64,000 nucleotides of DNA from positions 248,001 to 312,000 of the forward strand of contig NZ_SMGO01000002.1 in NCBI RefSeq assembly GCF_004339765.1, in the 5' to 3' direction. The notes under the pieces are model-generated. The model was not told the origin of the DNA. It saw only the letters and a list, made by a program, of their open reading frames with translations, and did no database searches. The position numbers and the translations under genes were made by a program. The stretch is from Albibacterium bauzanense (lineage in GTDB: Bacteria; Bacteroidota; Bacteroidia; Sphingobacteriales; Sphingobacteriaceae). Numbering within the stretch: position 1 is the first letter of the stretch; each line of letters opens with the position of its first letter. Positions 20,136 through 29,066 of the stretch are shown piece after piece.

Positions 20136-21363
20136 CTAATTCTCCTGCTATAACATTTAAACTACTCATATTAAGAATTGCATCCGATAACAGCATTCCA
20201 CTACTCATTGGTGCATACATCGCATAATTAATAAAAGATGGTCTGCGGAAATGCAAACGATAAGGTGAACGACCGCCATCGTTTATTAAATAAAATCCCA
20301 GTTCTCCATTCGCTCCCTCAACAGCATGATAAACCTCTGATTTGGGCGTATCTATTTCTCCCATTACTATCTTGAAATGGTAAATTAAAGCCTCCATATT
20401 ATTGTAAACTTTCTCTTTTGGAGGAAGATAGAATTCAGGGACGTCCGCATGAAAGATACCCTTTGGTTCTTTCTCTAATTTCACTAATGCCTGCTCAATA
20501 ATTCGCATACTCTGACGCATCTCTTCATTTCTGACCATATAACGATCATAAACGTCTCCATTCGTCCCTACAGGTATATCGAAATCAAATTCTTCGTAAG
20601 AAGAATATGGCTCTTGAACACGCACATCATAATCTATACCTGTTGCACGAAGAATCGGACCGCTCCAACTATACTCTAAAGCTTTTTCAGGACTTACAGG
20701 TGCCACACCTGAAGTCCGTTCAATAAATATTCTATTTCTATCAAATAACCTTGTAAACTCGTCTAATACCGCAGGGAACTCTTTAATAAAAGAACGGATC
20801 TTAGCAAAAGCTCGCTCATTAATATCTCGCTCAAAACCACCAATACGTCCAATATTAGTTGTTAGCCGAGAACCACAGATCTCTTCATATATCTCATAAA
20901 TCTTCTCACGTTCATGCATTAAATACAAGAAACCCGAGAATGCTCCGCTATCCACACCCAAAATACCATTACAAATAATATGATCTGTAATTCGGGCTAA
21001 TTCCATAATAATTACACGCATATAGTCCACCCGTTTAGGCATCTCTATATTTAGTAATTTTTCTACTGTCATATGCCAGCCCATATTATTAATAGGCGAC
21101 GAACAATAGTTTAATCGGTCTGTTAAAGGTGTAATTTGATAAAATGGTCTATGTTCTGCTATTTTTTCAAAAGCCCGGTGAATATATCCAATTGTAGAAA
21201 CACCACTTACAATACGCTCTCCATCCATTTGAAGAACATTTTGAAACACACCATGAGTTGCAGGGTGAGTAGGCCCCAGATTTAACGTTATCAGATCATC
21301 TTGAGGGTCATTATCATTATAAACTGGTGCGTTATTCGTTATTCTAGTGATCGGGTCGGCCAT
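20128..21363 (-). CDS. nuoD: NADH-quinone oxidoreductase subunit D (49 kDa)
   Basis: Forms the quinone-reduction site with NuoB; descended from the large subunit of NiFe hydrogenases but without the metal ligands. Key parts are LNLGPTHPATHGVFQ near residue 22, EKIAEHRPFYQ, DRLNYCSSP and the C-terminal PSFINYAMYAPM. I start at 21363 (MADPITRITNN, 411 residues). The frame remains open another 105 bases, but that extension would run into nuoC and has no family resemblance. nuoC and nuoD are separate genes here, not fused. Confidence 0.95.
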   Translation of the reverse strand: MADPITRITNNAPVYNDNDPQDDLITLNLGPTHPATHGVFQNVLQMDGERIVSGVSTIGYIHRAFEKIAEHRPFYQITPLTDRLNYCSSPINNMGWHMTVEKLLNIEMPKRVDYMRVIIMELARITDHIICNGILGVDSGAFSGFLYLMHEREKIYEIYEEICGSRLTTNIGRIGGFERDINERAFAKIRSFIKEFPAVLDEFTRLFDRNRIFIERTSGVAPVSPEKALEYSWSGPILRATGIDYDVRVQEPYSSYEEFDFDIPVGTNGDVYDRYMVRNEEMRQSMRIIEQALVKLEKEPKGIFHADVPEFYLPPKEKVYNNMEALIYHFKIVMGEIDTPKSEVYHAVEGANGELGFYLINDGGRSPYRLHFRRPSFINYAMYAPMSSGMLLSDAILNMSSLNVIAGELDA

Positions 21364-21373
21364 AATATTATTT

Positions 21374-21898
21374 CTATCGTCCAAAAAAATAATCCTTCTT
21401 ATCAACACGGTTTGGATCTTCCAATGGATACTCTTTACGCATTGGGAACACTTCCATATCATCCACATTTAAGATACGATTCAGATCAGGATGGCCTAAA
21501 AAGCGAACACCATAAAAATCATATGTTTCACGTTCCATCCAGTTAGCTCCTTTCCAAAGTACAGTAGCACTTGGAATTTCCGGATTCTCTCCGTTAATAA
21601 ATACCTTTAATCGGATTCTTAGCTTATTTACAAAACTATGGAGATGATAAACTACTCCAATAGAAAGATCTCGCTCGGGATAATGAACAGCAGTAATATC
21701 TGTTAGATAGATAAACTGTAATTCTACATCTTTCTTTAAAAACTCTAATACTTCAATGATCTGGTCTTTACCAACTTCAATAGTCAAAAGACCATAAGGC
21801 TCATCTGTATTTAGAATCGTATCCACAAAGCGCTCTTTCAAGCGCGACAAAAGAACTTCGTTATTCAACTTATCTAACATTATTCGTGTGAATTCCAT
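21374..21898 (-). CDS. nuoC: NADH-quinone oxidoreductase subunit C (30 kDa)
   Basis: Peripheral-arm subunit that packs against NuoD. The family signature [20 protein letters not shown] is present near residue 120. The gene overlaps the end of nuoB. With the ATG at 21898 the overlap is 29 bases (174 residues); with the in-frame ATG at 21880 (MLDKLNNE) it is 11 bases, which is more usual, so the true start may be 21880. Confidence 0.94.
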   Translation of the reverse strand: MEFTRIMLDKLNNEVLLSRLKERFVDTILNTDEPYGLLTIEVGKDQIIEVLEFLKKDVELQFIYLTDITAVHYPERDLSIGVVYHLHSFVNKLRIRLKVFINGENPEIPSATVLWKGANWMERETYDFYGVRFLGHPDLNRILNVDDMEVFPMRKEYPLEDPNRVDKKDYFFGR

Positions 21899-22427
21899 AT
21901 TTCTCTAAAAGCGCTTTATACTCAGGCGTATTTCTCCTATTCAAAGATTCATTTTTCACAATCTCCTGTAAGCGCATAACTCCATCAAGAATAGCTTCTG
22001 GTCTTGGCGGACAACCGGGAACATATACATCTACCGGGATAATTTCATCAATACCTTGCAGTACTGAATAGGTATCAAAAATACCTCCGCTACTTGCACA
22101 AGCTCCTACAGCAATAACCCAACGGGGCTCAGCCATCTGAATATAAACTTGCTTCAAAACCGGAGCCATTTTCTTTGCAATAGTACCCATAACAAGTAAC
22201 ATATCCGACTGTCGTGGCGAGAAACTAGGCCTCTCAGCACCAAAGCGGGCAAGATCATAATCCGCTCCCATGGTAGCCATAAATTCAATTCCACAACAAG
22301 AAGTTGCGAATGGCAAAGGCCATAATGAATTTGCACGGGCCAATCCAATCACTTTATCTAAAGAGGTAGCAAAAAATCCAGCACCCTCTACCCCTGGAGG
22401 AGCGGCTCCTAATTTTATATCAGTCAT
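21870..22427 (-). CDS. nuoB: NADH-quinone oxidoreductase subunit B (cluster N2)
   Basis: Holds cluster N2, the electron donor to quinone. The ligands C44, C45, C110 and C139 are visible in [18 protein letters not shown] and [27 protein letters not shown] lies between. The length of 185 residues is typical. nuoA lies 115 bases upstream, the largest gap in the operon; I see no hairpin or promoter in it that I would defend. Confidence 0.97.
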   Translation of the reverse strand: MTDIKLGAAPPGVEGAGFFATSLDKVIGLARANSLWPLPFATSCCGIEFMATMGADYDLARFGAERPSFSPRQSDMLLVMGTIAKKMAPVLKQVYIQMAEPRWVIAVGACASSGGIFDTYSVLQGIDEIIPVDVYVPGCPPRPEAILDGVMRLQEIVKNESLNRRNTPEYKALLEKYGIHTNNVR

Positions 22428-22542
22428 TCCAATTTCTTTTATGAATAAGCTTAATGCCGGCCAGAAATCCTCGACAAATCTATGAGATATTTACAGTCAA
22501 ATAAGTCAATAATATAATTTAGAAATATTCTAATATATTATT

Positions 22543-22923
22543 CTATTCGTCCCAATTAAGAGCTTTCTTTTTAATGATGTATATAAAGCCCAATAAAAGC
22601 AATCCCATAAAAACAAACATTTCTATAAGACCATTTATACCGAACTCCCTGAAATTTACAGCCCAGGGGTACATAAATATAACTTCAATATCAAAAATCA
22701 CAAACAAGATTGCCACCATAAAATACTTTATTGAGAATGGTTGGCGAGCATTTCCTACAACCTCGATCCCAGACTCAAAAGAAGATAATTTATTTTCAGT
22801 CCGAACCTTCGGGCCTATCAAGTGTGTAACAACAATCGTTGTTACACCAAAGCCGGCAGCAACAATTATTTGAAATAATATGGGTAAATAATTCGCAGAA
22901 CTATTTATAACCTCAGTTTCCAT
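22543..22923 (-). CDS. nuoA: NADH-quinone oxidoreductase subunit A
   Basis: Small three-helix membrane subunit (126 residues, ND3 homologue). The conserved loop SFESGIEVVGNARQPFSIKYF and the second-helix acidic motif FVIFDIEVIFMYPW identify it. It is the first gene of the nuo operon. The preceding terminator at 22976-23011 separates it from the TonB operon, so a promoter is expected within the roughly 50 bases between. A TTTG is present there, but the -7 match is poor. Confidence 0.95.
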   Translation of the reverse strand: METEVINSSANYLPILFQIIVAAGFGVTTIVVTHLIGPKVRTENKLSSFESGIEVVGNARQPFSIKYFMVAILFVIFDIEVIFMYPWAVNFREFGINGLIEMFVFMGLLLLGFIYIIKKKALNWDE

Positions 22924-22975
22924 AAATGTATTCAGTATTATTAATCTTTTTCACGTCAAATATACATATTTTAAT

Positions 22976-23011
22976 CAAAAAAGCGCCAACAATATATATT
23001 GCTGACGCTTT
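22976..23011 (-). terminator. Rho-independent terminator after the TonB/TPR operon
   Basis: Bases 22980-22995 pair with 22996-23011 (stem ends AAAGCG / CGCTTT, with G-U pairs inside). Read on the minus strand, the stem is followed by six T's at 22977-22982. It lies 18 bases beyond the stop of the TPR gene and before nuoA. Confidence 0.8.
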
Positions 23012-23029
23012 CACATTAAAATATTTCTG

Positions 23030-24745
23030 TTACGTTTGAGGCTGCTCTAAATTAGTTAAAGCCTGCTTTGCATACTCACTTGAAGGATCTATTTCCAATG
23101 CACCTCTAAATTGTTCACGTGCTTTTTCATAATCTCCGCTCAATGAATAATAAGCACCGTTTACATTATAAGCTTCTACTAAAGCCACTTTATTTTGAGT
23201 GATAGCCGCATCTCCTTTACCTTTAACCACATCAATAAACTCCTGATAATAAGGCACAAATAGACCTTTCGGGTTCGCCTCATCATCTAATAATCGATTC
23301 GCTCTTGCACGGAATAAATAAGCTGCATCTGTAGTTGGTGCTAATTCTGTAACTTTTCCAAATGCTACATCTGCTTTCTCCAATAAAGTTTTAGACGGTT
23401 TTACCTCATCATTTACCCTTGTCGCATAATCAAAATACAAGGCATAGCCCATATAAAAATAATCATATAGATAATTCTTCGATTCAGGATTCAAGGTAGC
23501 AATTTCGAATATACGTGCTGCCGGGCCATATTGACGAGCTTGGAAGAATTCCATTCCAATTTCATTTAAATCCTCGGCAATTGAAGAATCTGCTTTAACA
23601 GCTTTTTGCATATTTGCAACAGCGTCATTTAACAAGGTTGTATCAACAGTCTTATTAACTGTATCAGATGCTAAACGAATGTCTGCAAGTCCTAAGAATA
23701 GGTAGTCACGAGCAATAAGACGTTCAGGCTCAACTTTTGCCATAAAATCAGTAATTGCTTTTTTACTTTCTTGGTAATTACCATTCTCGTATGCTGAATA
23801 GCCTAAGTAACGTAAAATCCTTGGATTCGCCTGATCTATCTTAGCCATCTCATTCGCCTGAACTTCTAACGTTTCATAATCCTTTGCTAGAATCAAGAAG
23901 TCAGCATATCTCATTCTAGAATCAAGAGAATAATCCGTTAAATCCATGTATTTTTTATAATACGATAAAGCTTCTTTTAGCTTCGCATCATATTCTTCTA
24001 CAGTAGTTACTCTTCTAGACCATAAGTAATAAGTTTCTGCAAGCTCACGATAGGTTGGAGCGAAATTAGGATTTTCTGCAACAATTGCTTGCAAATCAGC
24101 CGAAGCTTCAGGGAAAGCATAAGCTTCCTTACTAATTACTGCTAACTGAATTTTTGCATTCAATAATGTATTGTCTAAGCTAATAGCATCGCGATAAGCT
24201 GTATATGCATTACTATTATTACCCATACCAAAATAAGCATTACCGATCGCTAAATCAATTTCAGCATCTTTTTGGTCAGTAGCTTTTGCCTTTAATAAAT
24301 ACTCAAGCGCTTTATTATAGTCTGGGTTAGCTCCTTTTAAATAAGCTTTACCAACCGCTAATAATTCTTCGTAATCTTTCTTCTTTAACTTAGCTGTTGC
24401 CTCATCAAATAAAGTCTGAGCACCACTTGCATTACCGTTAAGTAATTCAATAGTACCTAAACCAACTTTGTTAATGGTATTTTTAGTATCGGCTGCATCT
24501 CCTTGTGCAAATACAGTCTTTGCCGAATCAGGATAATCAGTAATAAGATATACTTCACCTAAATAGAAATAGTTATCCCCTTCTTTTGCATCAGTTTGAA
24601 CCAAGTTCTTCAAAATCACCTTAGCCTTTTCGTATTGCTCTTGGTTAATAGCAACCTTAGCATCTTTCAAACTTTGAGCAAAAGCACCAGAAACTACAAA
24701 AGACAAGGCCAACCCTATGTTTATTGCTTTCTTCATCATTTTCAT
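23030..24745 (-). CDS. Exported tetratricopeptide-repeat protein
   Basis: A 571-residue protein with an N-terminal signal peptide (MKMMKKAINIGLALSFVVSGAFAQ, cleavage after AFA-Q likely). The rest is made of TPR-like helical repeats, clearest near residues 40-75, 150-210 and at the end (YEKAREQFRGALEIDPSSEYAKQ). It is the last gene of the exbB-exbD-tonB operon, 4 bases after the PstS-like lipoprotein. TPR proteins are scaffolds, so a periplasmic role supporting the TonB system or the lipoprotein is inference. The start could also be the ATG two codons further in. Confidence 0.8.
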   Translation of the reverse strand: MKMMKKAINIGLALSFVVSGAFAQSLKDAKVAINQEQYEKAKVILKNLVQTDAKEGDNYFYLGEVYLITDYPDSAKTVFAQGDAADTKNTINKVGLGTIELLNGNASGAQTLFDEATAKLKKKDYEELLAVGKAYLKGANPDYNKALEYLLKAKATDQKDAEIDLAIGNAYFGMGNNSNAYTAYRDAISLDNTLLNAKIQLAVISKEAYAFPEASADLQAIVAENPNFAPTYRELAETYYLWSRRVTTVEEYDAKLKEALSYYKKYMDLTDYSLDSRMRYADFLILAKDYETLEVQANEMAKIDQANPRILRYLGYSAYENGNYQESKKAITDFMAKVEPERLIARDYLFLGLADIRLASDTVNKTVDTTLLNDAVANMQKAVKADSSIAEDLNEIGMEFFQARQYGPAARIFEIATLNPESKNYLYDYFYMGYALYFDYATRVNDEVKPSKTLLEKADVAFGKVTELAPTTDAAYLFRARANRLLDDEANPKGLFVPYYQEFIDVVKGKGDAAITQNKVALVEAYNVNGAYYSLSGDYEKAREQFRGALEIDPSSEYAKQALTNLEQPQT

Positions 24746-24749
24746 TGTA

Positions 24750-25682
24750 TTAATTTAAATTTATTTGATTTCTAATATTAATTTCTCTCGGAGGAATACT
24801 ATCTGGTAATAAACCAGACTTAAGGATAATCCTTTGTCCTCGCTCTCCTGCTAAAAAAGCAGAAAATCCAACTCCCAAACCCATTACGCCTTGACAATTT
24901 ATAACGTACAAATCACGCGCCAAGGCATATTTACCAAGAGCCAGATTATTCTGTGAAGGTTTATAAAAAGCATCGTCTCCATCCTTACCACGCTGATTTT
25001 TAACCCCTAACACTTTTAATCCTTTTGTATACTCCAACAAATCAGCATCTGGTTGAGCCATCCAATTTATCCCAACCACACCAACAGCATGTGGATTATT
25101 ATATACATATTTAATAATATCTGCATTCGAGTTTAAAGCATATATACGCTCTTTCGGGAAATCAGTAATAGCTGCTAATTCCTTCAAGAACCTAACTGTA
25201 CTCGAATTTGGATTGTCAAAAACTAATGTACTAATCGTGGATGGCTTACCCTGAAGGATATTGATAATATCATCAACAGTCACAACAGAATCCTGATTGC
25301 CTTTACTGGTAATCAATGCAATTCCATCAGTTGCAAACCGAGTTATCTTAGGAACAATCTTCTTCGCTTCAAAAAACTGCATTTCTTCCTTCGTTAATGT
25401 TCTGGATAGAATTGCAATCTTAGCTGAATCATTCATCAAATAATTAATAGCAAGTTTTTCCGGCCTATTAACTAATGTAATGTCTGCTTCCAAATAGGTA
25501 TTCTCAAATACAGTCAATTGGTCCTCAACGATAGGTTGAAACGTTTCATCAACCACAATTGAAACAATACCGGTTACAATAGTATGTGTTTCTTTCGTCG
25601 GAGGAGTACTCGTACACGATATAATTAAAGAACTAACTACTAGAGTCAGAAACAAATATGCATTTTTTTTAATAAAATCCAT
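24750..25682 (-). CDS. PstS-like substrate-binding lipoprotein
   Basis: A 310-residue lipoprotein: the signal peptide ends in the lipobox LIISC (cysteine near residue 22). The mature part resembles the phosphate-binding PBP-like family, with EDQLTVFENTYLEADITLV, a Ser/Thr-rich ligand loop SSTVRFLKELAAI and the C-terminal QRIILKSGLLPD. There are no pstC, pstA or pstB genes here. Instead it sits inside a TonB-ExbBD operon, which recurs in Bacteroidota, so classical phosphate import should not be assumed. I start at 25682 (MDFIKKNAYL), because the earlier in-frame ATG at 25715 adds residues that do not fit a signal peptide. Confidence 0.8.
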   Translation of the reverse strand: MDFIKKNAYLFLTLVVSSLIISCTSTPPTKETHTIVTGIVSIVVDETFQPIVEDQLTVFENTYLEADITLVNRPEKLAINYLMNDSAKIAILSRTLTKEEMQFFEAKKIVPKITRFATDGIALITSKGNQDSVVTVDDIINILQGKPSTISTLVFDNPNSSTVRFLKELAAITDFPKERIYALNSNADIIKYVYNNPHAVGVVGINWMAQPDADLLEYTKGLKVLGVKNQRGKDGDDAFYKPSQNNLALGKYALARDLYVINCQGVMGLGVGFSAFLAGERGQRIILKSGLLPDSIPPREINIRNQINLN

Positions 25683-25767
25683 TGCACAATTCAAAAAATT
25701 AGTAATTAATATCAATTAACAATATAGATGCATTATCTATAAACATTTCATAATATGTGCTTGGATA

Positions 25768-26007
25768 TTAACGTTCATTTGCCCGGTTTTGCCATAAACG
25801 GGCAAACCTTAAGAAAGAATAAACAATCAACACCACACCGAAAAGGATCCGGTAGGTTTTATCCATACTAATTGGAAAATCAGACCAAAAGATGATGATA
25901 ACGCCCAGCACAAAATACAGAGCGAACATGAAAAGTCCTATAACAGACAGAAATCGCTTTGAGGGCGATTTCTGTCTGTTATTATTCATATTGTTTTTAT
26001 TCAACAT
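25768..26007 (-). CDS. Small membrane protein of unknown function in the TonB operon
   Basis: 79 residues with two predicted membrane helices (about 24-42 and 52-68) and a basic N-terminus (NNRQKSPSKRF) and C-terminus. I do not recognise a named domain. Its ATG directly abuts the tonB stop, with no base between them, so translation is probably coupled. A perfect 18-bp hairpin covers codons 9-22 (see 25940-25982). A second in-frame ATG at 25989 is a possible start. A role in anchoring or tuning the TonB complex is a guess from position only. Confidence 0.65.
   Translation of the reverse strand: MLNKNNMNNNRQKSPSKRFLSVIGLFMFALYFVLGVIIIFWSDFPISMDKTYRILFGVVLIVYSFLRFARLWQNRANER
25940..25982 (-). 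other. Perfect 18-bp hairpin inside the start of the small gene after tonB
   Basis: Bases 25940-25957 are the exact reverse complement of 25965-25982, with a 7-base loop. In the mRNA the stem begins about 25 bases after the ATG at 26007. It has no T-run, so it is not an ordinary terminator. It could slow ribosomes, act as a processing or stabilising site, or be a remnant of a repeat. Confidence 0.7.
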
Positions 26008-26835
26008 CTATTGTGCTGCTAAGTTCAACTGAATAGGCAATGTAAATTGAACCCGAACCGGACGACCATTTTGTATACCTGGCTTCCATTTTGGTGCTCT
26101 TTTCAACATTCTAACTGCCTCTTCTCCAGTACCGTATTTCAAATCTCTTAAAACTTGAATATCAGTAAGAGAACCATCTCTCTCAACAACAAACTGCAAT
26201 AGTACACGACCACTTACACCTTGTTCTTGAGCCTGAGCAGGATAGTTATAATTTCTACCCACATACTTGTAGAATTCTTCCAATCCTCCTTGTGGAGTAG
26301 GAGCAACTTCTACTGAGGTAAAAACATGATCAACATCCTCAGTAACCTCTTGATCTTTAGGACCTTCACCAACTGGCAAGTCAATACGAATTGCTGCAGT
26401 AGGATCACCAGCTACCGTTTTAGGACCTGGATCAGCCACCTTTAACTGTTCTACTGTAGGAGGTTCCTCATCACGAACCTGCGCTGCTTCAACAACAACC
26501 GGAGGTGGCATCCGAACTTGATCCACACGTGGTGGAGGTGGTTCAACAATCGGCGGAGGAATTACTGCTTCCTCATCTACTGGAGGAGGTTCTGATAGAA
26601 CCACTTCAGTTTCAATCGTCTGAACAGCATCGTCCGCAGTATTACTGCTGATGAAGCTCAATATCATCGGACTGCTTACTGCAAGCAAAAATAATATCAC
26701 ACCGATAAATAATGCCTTAGTGGTATCGGTATCTGCCGTCTGTCGTAACTGGTAAGCCCCATAGGCTTTGTTACGACCCGCAAATACTAATTCGAGCCAC
26801 TCTTTTTTAAATATGTCTAATTTAGACCCAAACAT
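26008..26835 (-). CDS. tonB: TonB energy transducer
   Basis: Transmits proton-motive force from ExbB/ExbD to outer-membrane receptors. The 275-residue protein has a cytoplasmic N-terminus (residues 1-40), one membrane helix (about 42-64), a Pro/Glu/Val-rich periplasmic spacer (about 78-145, with PPPPIVEPPPPR-type runs) and a C-terminal TonB domain (about 190-275, GRVLLQFVVERDGSLTDI and APKWKPGIQNGRPV). The N-terminal piece FGSKLDIFKKEWLELVFAGRNKAYGAYQLR is the long cytoplasmic segment common in Bacteroidota TonB. It lies downstream of two exbD genes. Confidence 0.94.
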   Translation of the reverse strand: MFGSKLDIFKKEWLELVFAGRNKAYGAYQLRQTADTDTTKALFIGVILFLLAVSSPMILSFISSNTADDAVQTIETEVVLSEPPPVDEEAVIPPPIVEPPPPRVDQVRMPPPVVVEAAQVRDEEPPTVEQLKVADPGPKTVAGDPTAAIRIDLPVGEGPKDQEVTEDVDHVFTSVEVAPTPQGGLEEFYKYVGRNYNYPAQAQEQGVSGRVLLQFVVERDGSLTDIQVLRDLKYGTGEEAVRMLKRAPKWKPGIQNGRPVRVQFTLPIQLNLAAQ

Positions 26836-26865
26836 GTTTTCTCAATTTAAGGTAAAACCTAATTA

Positions 26866-27384
26866 TTAATTGTATATATTCTCTCGAGTGAGTAGCTCTA
26901 CTTCAGCAGAACCAATATCACCAATCATATACTGTTTGGCGTCAACAATCTTCATTTCATCAAGAATATCAACTAGGTTCTTATAGTTTGCTTTATCACT
27001 AGGTCTAATAATTACAATCAAACCTTTTTCCGGATCACCTGTAATCTGAGGAACCTGCTTAATCTTCTCCAATAAGATTGGTCGAATTCCATTCTTACCG
27101 TAATCCACTACTGTAGGACCTTCAATTGGACTATCTAACAAGCCCATGTAATATTCTATCTTATTATCACTTCCTAATAATAAAGTGATTGTCCGATTAT
27201 CCGCCACATCTAGCTGATCTTGAGAATCCTCCTCAGTCTTATCAGGCATTGCTACATCCATTGCGTAAGGCTTCGAGATAGAGGTGGTTAACATAAAGAA
27301 TGTAATCAACAAGAAAGCCAAGTCAACCATTGCCGTTAAATCCACTCTGGGCGAACTCTTTTTGCCCGTATTTAATTCTGCCAT
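26866..27384 (-). CDS. exbD: ExbD-type proton-channel subunit (second copy)
   Basis: 172-residue biopolymer-transport protein with one N-terminal membrane helix carrying the essential aspartate (LTAMVDLAFLLITFFMLTT, about 15-33) and a periplasmic domain. It pairs with ExbB to harvest proton-motive force for TonB. It lies 22 bases after the other exbD and 30 bases before tonB. Two different ExbD paralogues in tandem are usual in this phylum and may form mixed channels. Confidence 0.93.
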   Translation of the reverse strand: MAELNTGKKSSPRVDLTAMVDLAFLLITFFMLTTSISKPYAMDVAMPDKTEEDSQDQLDVADNRTITLLLGSDNKIEYYMGLLDSPIEGPTVVDYGKNGIRPILLEKIKQVPQITGDPEKGLIVIIRPSDKANYKNLVDILDEMKIVDAKQYMIGDIGSAEVELLTRENIYN

Positions 27385-27406
27385 TTGCTATATCTATTTA
27401 ATTATA

Positions 27407-28021
27407 TTAATCAGCTACACGTAAATTCGTAATTAAGCTAAACTTATTAAGACTCTGCTCTTGCAAAACATCAATAACTTTCTTAATTGCAGGATAATCC
27501 TCTTCTGCATCACCTTTTATTGCAACACGCATTTGCTGGTCATTAACCTCTGCTGTTGCTAAACGAGCCGCCAAAACCCATTCTCTCAATTGATTATCTG
27601 TAGAGTCTGCAGGTATTCCAGGTTGAACTCCCTTAGCAATACGTTGAGTATTATCCATAGCGATCAAATCTTTTAACCGGCTGATAGGAACACCAAATGC
27701 ATCTATCAGAGAAAAACGTTGTTTCTCATCGTCAGTAAAGGTTATACCATATTTTTCACTGATACGATTCAACATATTTATTCTAACATTTGGACCCGTA
27801 ACACCAAAGAACACTTTTCCACCATCACCTACAGTTAATGTTCCCAGATTTGTATCTGGAACCTTGATCTGAACGGTTGAAGCAGGCATATCAACTGGTA
27901 GAGGTTCAGGCTGACGAGCTGTAGCCGTTAATATAAAGAACGTTAGAAGAAGGAAGGATACGTCGCACATAGCAGTCATATCTATCGTCGTATTCGCCCT
28001 TTTTATTTTTATCTTACCCAT
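27407..28021 (-). CDS. exbD: ExbD-type proton-channel subunit (first copy)
   Basis: 204 residues; the membrane helix with the channel aspartate is IDMTAMCDVSFLLLTFFIL (13-31). The periplasmic domain is longer than in the second copy (residues 40-204), with an insertion around residues 80-140 that includes FGVPISRLKDLI. It lies 93 bases after exbB; that spacer contains a small hairpin (28077-28098). Confidence 0.92.
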   Translation of the reverse strand: MGKIKIKRANTTIDMTAMCDVSFLLLTFFILTATARQPEPLPVDMPASTVQIKVPDTNLGTLTVGDGGKVFFGVTGPNVRINMLNRISEKYGITFTDDEKQRFSLIDAFGVPISRLKDLIAMDNTQRIAKGVQPGIPADSTDNQLREWVLAARLATAEVNDQQMRVAIKGDAEEDYPAIKKVIDVLQEQSLNKFSLITNLRVAD

Positions 28022-28076
28022 TGCTTCAATTTATAATTTTTAAAATTAATTATTTAAACTAATGATGATCAAACAT

Positions 28077-28098
28077 CAGCGATTCCATAAAACCGCTG
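28077..28098 (-). other. Intercistronic hairpin between exbB and exbD
   Basis: Bases 28077-28084 pair with 28091-28098 (8 bp including one G-U in the minus-strand RNA), loop of six. It lies 17 bases after the exbB stop and lacks a T-run, so it is more likely to stabilise or partly separate the exbB message than to end it. Confidence 0.45.
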
Positions 28099-28114
28099 GA
28101 TATTTTTTCAAAAA

Positions 28115-28951
28115 TTAATTACTGTGGGTTGAAGCGTAGGTTTGAACGATTGAATAACCAGCCTCATCAATAGAATAAGTAAGTTTATCAATCTTCGAAG
28201 TAAATACATTGTACATAATAATAGCAATTGTAGAGGTAAAGATACCAGTTGCTGTATTAATCAAGGCCTCAGAAATACCGTTTGCTAATTGTGCCTGGTC
28301 AGGAGCTCCACCTGTTGCCAAGGCAGCAAACGCCTTAATCATACCAGTTACTGTTCCTAATAGACCAGTCAATGTACCAATAGATACCAAAGTAGCGATA
28401 ACAGTCATGTTTTTCTCAAGCATAGGCATTTCTAATGCAGTAGCTTCTTCAATTTCTTTCTCAATTGCAATACTTGCTTGCTCAGAATTAACACGTGTAT
28501 CAGCTGAAGCTTCTTTGTATTTTACTAAACCGGATTTAATTACATTCGCAACAGATCCTTTTTGTTTATCACACTCAGCGATTGCTGAATCAATATTTCC
28601 ACTAGCAAGAAATCCTTGAATACGAGTTACAAATTGATCTACATTCCCAGTTCCAGATGCTTTATTGATTACAAAGTAACGCTCAAAAGAAAACACAATA
28701 GTCATTGTTAATAAGCCTAATAAAACAGGTACTACAAAACCAGCTTTATATACCATACCAAAATAATCACCCGGTAATGGTTGTCCTAGTTCTGGATCGC
28801 CGCCTTCGAAATGTGACGGATTACCCATGATATACTTCCAAACAATATATCCAATAATAAAACAAATAATGATAGCTAAACTTGCAAAAAGGTTAGAACC
28901 TGACGAGCTACCTTGTTTCTTTGCCTTGTTTGGTGTTGGTGCATTTGCCAT
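28115..28951 (-). CDS. exbB: ExbB/TolQ/MotA-family proton-channel protein
   Basis: 278-residue inner-membrane protein that with ExbD energises TonB. Membrane helices lie near 23-42 and 69-90, with two more in the MotA_ExbB domain (about 185-260: MLEKNMTVIATLVSIGTLTGLLGTVTGM and GISEALINTATGIFTSTIAII). The extra first helix is common in Bacteroidota ExbB. It is the first gene of a seven-gene operon: exbB-exbD-exbD-tonB-79aa-PstS-like-TPR. A strong promoter lies at 29036-29066. Confidence 0.94.
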   Translation of the reverse strand: MANAPTPNKAKKQGSSSGSNLFASLAIIICFIIGYIVWKYIMGNPSHFEGGDPELGQPLPGDYFGMVYKAGFVVPVLLGLLTMTIVFSFERYFVINKASGTGNVDQFVTRIQGFLASGNIDSAIAECDKQKGSVANVIKSGLVKYKEASADTRVNSEQASIAIEKEIEEATALEMPMLEKNMTVIATLVSIGTLTGLLGTVTGMIKAFAALATGGAPDQAQLANGISEALINTATGIFTSTIAIIMYNVFTSKIDKLTYSIDEAGYSIVQTYASTHSN

Positions 28952-29035
28952 TTTTTTTAAATTTTAGTTTTTAGTTTTTAATGATTTATGTTAATTAGTT
29001 AATAGTTTACTCTTCCATCTCTGTAAAAGCTTAAG

Positions 29036-29066
29036 CAAACTTAAGATTTTACAAAATAAAAACAAA
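29036..29066 (-). promoter_or_regulatory. Promoter of the exbB-tonB operon
   Basis: On the minus strand, TTTG (29063-29066), then 19 bases, then TAAGTTTG (29036-29043). Both elements and the spacing match the Bacteroidota sigma-ABfr consensus. Transcription should start near 29030, giving a leader of about 80 bases. Confidence 0.75.

Noticed and set aside
24750-25682. The PstS-like lipoprotein as proof of a phosphate ABC transporter
   Set aside because: No permease or ATPase genes are present; the gene sits in a TonB operon, so only the fold is claimed.
28209-28619. A 136-codon open frame on the plus strand opposite exbB
   Set aside because: It lies wholly inside the well-supported exbB gene, shows no family resemblance and is explained by codon bias of the real gene.
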